A stretch of 6,973 bases of DNA from Gemmatimonas phototrophica (GTDB lineage: Bacteria; Gemmatimonadota; Gemmatimonadetes; Gemmatimonadales; Gemmatimonadaceae). Positions 5,578 through 6,973 of the stretch are shown here, in pieces. A program made the translations under genes and the position numbers. Under the pieces are notes generated by a model that was not told where the DNA came from, searched no databases, and worked only from the letters and a program-made list of their open reading frames with translations. Each line of letters starts with the position of its first letter. Position 1 is the first letter of the stretch. The stretch is taken from positions 1 to 6,973 of the forward strand of contig CAMBRJ010000160.1 of the NCBI GenBank assembly GCA_945870175.1, in the 5' to 3' direction.

Positions 5578-6654
5578 ATGAAGCCGATAAATATGGGGAC
5601 ACTGTTGTCCCTCGCGTCCATTGCGTCCCTCGCCCTGCTTGGCGCGTGCGAAGGCGAGTCGAACGCCACAGGTCCAGGTACCGGCACGCCTGAGCCGGCG
5701 GTCAATCAAGTCGTGTCGTTCGGGCCGCTGAACGCCAGCAGCACGGATACTCTCGTGTACTTCAGCTTTGCGTCGGGCGCCTTGGTGTCGCGCAGCGGAG
5801 ACTGGGATTTGGCGTTCCGTCGCTACGAAGTGCGCCTGAATTCACCGGCCGTGGGCGGTGCCACCAGCAAGAACGTGCTCGGCTTTGCGCTCGACAACAA
5901 CAAAGCGTCCACTGACGCGCAGGTGTTAGCCTTCACGCCGGCCGCGACGCTGACCGCGTTCGACGCCGTTCGCGCGGCGCAGATTCCCGCCGACGATCAG
6001 TTCCAGACCGACCGGCTGACCGAGAATAAGCAGGGCTACTTGAATCTGAGTGGTATCCCGACGGCCAGCCCGGCGAACTATTGGAAGTTGCGCCTCGCCA
6101 ACGGCAGCTTCGCCGTGTTCCGCGCCACGCGCATCAAGTTCACGCAGACGTTTGCCGTCGACACGCTGTATATCGAGTCGCGCCTGCAGACGGGCACCAC
6201 GCTAGGGGCGGTGCAGACGCTGGCGATTGCGCCGGCGAATGGTGTGCGCCAGATCAGCCTCGCCACGAACGCTGTGGTGACCGGCGCCGGCTGCAACTGG
6301 GATCTCGAATTCAATCCCGCGGCGAATCAGCTCTCGCTGGTGCCGAACGTCGCCTGCAACGCCGGAACGTATCCGGGACCGACGTCGCCGGCCTTCGCCA
6401 ACGCGACGATCGCCAGCGATGCGCCGCAGTTCGCGACGTTCCTGTCCACGCTGGTCGGGCCGATTCCGAACTCGGTGCTCGATAAGAGTGCGCCGTTCCG
6501 CTACAACCTGCAGGGGAACGACCGCCTGCACGCCGCGTTCAACACGTATCTCGTGAAGTCGGGCACGCGCGTGTACAAGCTCCAGGTGACGGACTACTAC
6601 AGCAACACCGGTGTCGCAGGCTTTCCGACGATTCGTTACGCCCGCATTCGATGA
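5578..6654 (+). CDS. HmuY-family outer-membrane lipoprotein
   Basis: The protein has 358 residues. It begins with a short lipoprotein signal (positively charged MKPIN, hydrophobic stretch 7-22) and a lipobox LGAC, giving acylated Cys24. A low-complexity linker rich in Gly, Thr and Pro follows at 30-40. The mature part has HmuY-family features: TDTLVYFSFASG (56-67) leading to GDWDLAFRRYEVRLNSP (74-90), and a C-terminal VYKLQVTDYYSNTG then FPTIRYARI (332-357). HmuY of Porphyromonas gingivalis is a heme-binding lipoprotein that serves the TonB receptor HmuR. Here the mature protein has one His (318) and no Met, so known heme ligation is doubtful. Cys239 and Cys260 could form a disulfide. ATG 5578 is chosen over ATG 5593 because it supplies the lysine of the signal n-region. 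The open frame further upstream would overlap the SDR start. No Shine-Dalgarno is visible. It overlaps the next gene by ATGA. Confidence 0.85.
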   Translation: MKPINMGTLLSLASIASLALLGACEGESNATGPGTGTPEPAVNQVVSFGPLNASSTDTLVYFSFASGALVSRSGDWDLAFRRYEVRLNSPAVGGATSKNVLGFALDNNKASTDAQVLAFTPAATLTAFDAVRAAQIPADDQFQTDRLTENKQGYLNLSGIPTASPANYWKLRLANGSFAVFRATRIKFTQTFAVDTLYIESRLQTGTTLGAVQTLAIAPANGVRQISLATNAVVTGAGCNWDLEFNPAANQLSLVPNVACNAGTYPGPTSPAFANATIASDAPQFATFLSTLVGPIPNSVLDKSAPFRYNLQGNDRLHAAFNTYLVKSGTRVYKLQVTDYYSNTGVAGFPTIRYARIR

Positions 6655-6973
6655 GCGATTGCCGGCGCCCCGCGATGTCGAGTCGGATGATGCCGCTGTG
6701 CGCTGCGCTACTGCTGGCCGTCGTGTCTGGCGGACCGGCACTCGCGCAGAGCGTGGTGCCGAGCGTGGTGCAAGGCACCGTGTTGGGCAAGACCGACGGG
6801 GCGCCGGTGTTGTCGGCCGAAGTGCGCGTGCCGCGCAGCGGTGCGCGCGCGCGCACCGACGAACGCGGCACGTTTCGCGTGGCGGCCGCGGTTGGTGATT
6901 CGCTGATCGTGCGGGCGCTCGGCTTCGCCGAACTGCGGACGGTGGTGCAGAGCAGCACGCCGGTGGTGCGCTT
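6651..6973 (+). CDS. secreted protein with carboxypeptidase-regulatory-like domain, probable TonB-dependent receptor (5' part only)
   Basis: The frame starts at an ATG overlapping the lipoprotein stop (ATGA) and stays open for 107 codons to the window edge. It begins with a Sec signal peptide: arginines at 5, 6 and 12, a hydrophobic core PLCAALLLAVVSG, and a likely cleavage after ALA (residues 31-33). A beta-rich segment follows, VVQGTVLGKTDGAPVLSAEV with RTDERGTFRVA and DSLIVRALGF, which matches the N-terminal carboxypeptidase-regulatory-like domain found before the plug of many TonB-dependent receptors. Pairing with a HmuY-like lipoprotein supports a receptor. The plug and barrel lie beyond the window, so another secreted protein with this domain is possible. 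ATGs at 6675, 6687 and 6690 are alternative starts. The 4-nt overlap and absence of a Shine-Dalgarno suggest translational coupling. Confidence 0.75.
   Translation, partial: MSDCRRPAMSSRMMPLCAALLLAVVSGGPALAQSVVPSVVQGTVLGKTDGAPVLSAEVRVPRSGARARTDERGTFRVAAAVGDSLIVRALGFAELRTVVQSSTPVVR
6839..6856. repeat. 18-bp perfect palindrome inside the receptor gene
   Basis: CGGTGCGCGCGCGCACCG reads the same on both strands and contains 14 bp of strictly alternating purine-pyrimidine (6841-6854). It encodes part of SGARART in the carboxypeptidase-regulatory-like domain, so it may be only a by-product of Ala-Arg codons in GC-rich DNA. Such a sequence can form a hairpin in RNA or adopt Z-form in supercoiled DNA. 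The structure is certain; any role is speculative. Confidence 0.5.

Overview
The window is GC-rich bacterial DNA, densely packed with genes. It most resembles Gemmatimonadota or a related soil or environmental lineage. That is an inference from the high GC content, the HmuY-type lipoprotein paired with a TonB-linked outer-membrane protein (which implies a Gram-negative envelope), and the overall style of the proteins. No rRNA or marker gene confirms it.

Left region (1-234): a non-coding leader, less GC-rich in its first ~110 bases, with a perfect DnaA-box nonamer (TTATCCACA), a weak promoter candidate and a good Shine-Dalgarno sequence for the first gene.

Main region (235-4636, + strand): four genes that all act on amide or gamma-glutamyl bonds. 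They are (1) a conventional-order ATP-grasp ligase, (2) a circularly permuted ATP-grasp ligase, (3) a class I glutamine amidotransferase-fold gamma-glutamyl hydrolase (peptidase C26, PuuD-like) and (4) a GCS2-type carboxylate-amine ligase (YbdK/EgtA-like). Genes 2-3 overlap by one base (TGATG). Genes 3-4 abut with no gap (TAA-ATG) and share a reading frame. Gene 1 is separated from gene 2 by 86 nt that hold a perfect palindrome and an inverted repeat. Together they look like a biosynthetic set that builds, and can trim or recycle, a small gamma-glutamyl or peptide-like amide. The product cannot be read from the sequence. This is the most interesting part of the window.

Middle (4644-5417, - strand): a classical short-chain dehydrogenase/reductase, convergent with the ligase cluster across only 7 nt and probably an independent gene.

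Right region (5418-6973, + strand): after a 160-nt divergent intergenic region comes a HmuY-family lipoprotein. It overlaps by 4 nt (ATGA) a secreted protein that starts with a carboxypeptidase-regulatory-like domain, probably a TonB-dependent receptor, which runs off the window. This looks like an outer-membrane uptake pair. The mature HmuY homologue has one histidine and no methionine, so the known heme-ligation modes of HmuY proteins do not fit and the ligand may not be heme.

No tRNA, rRNA, CRISPR array, insertion sequence or phage gene was seen. No convincing intrinsic terminator was found.
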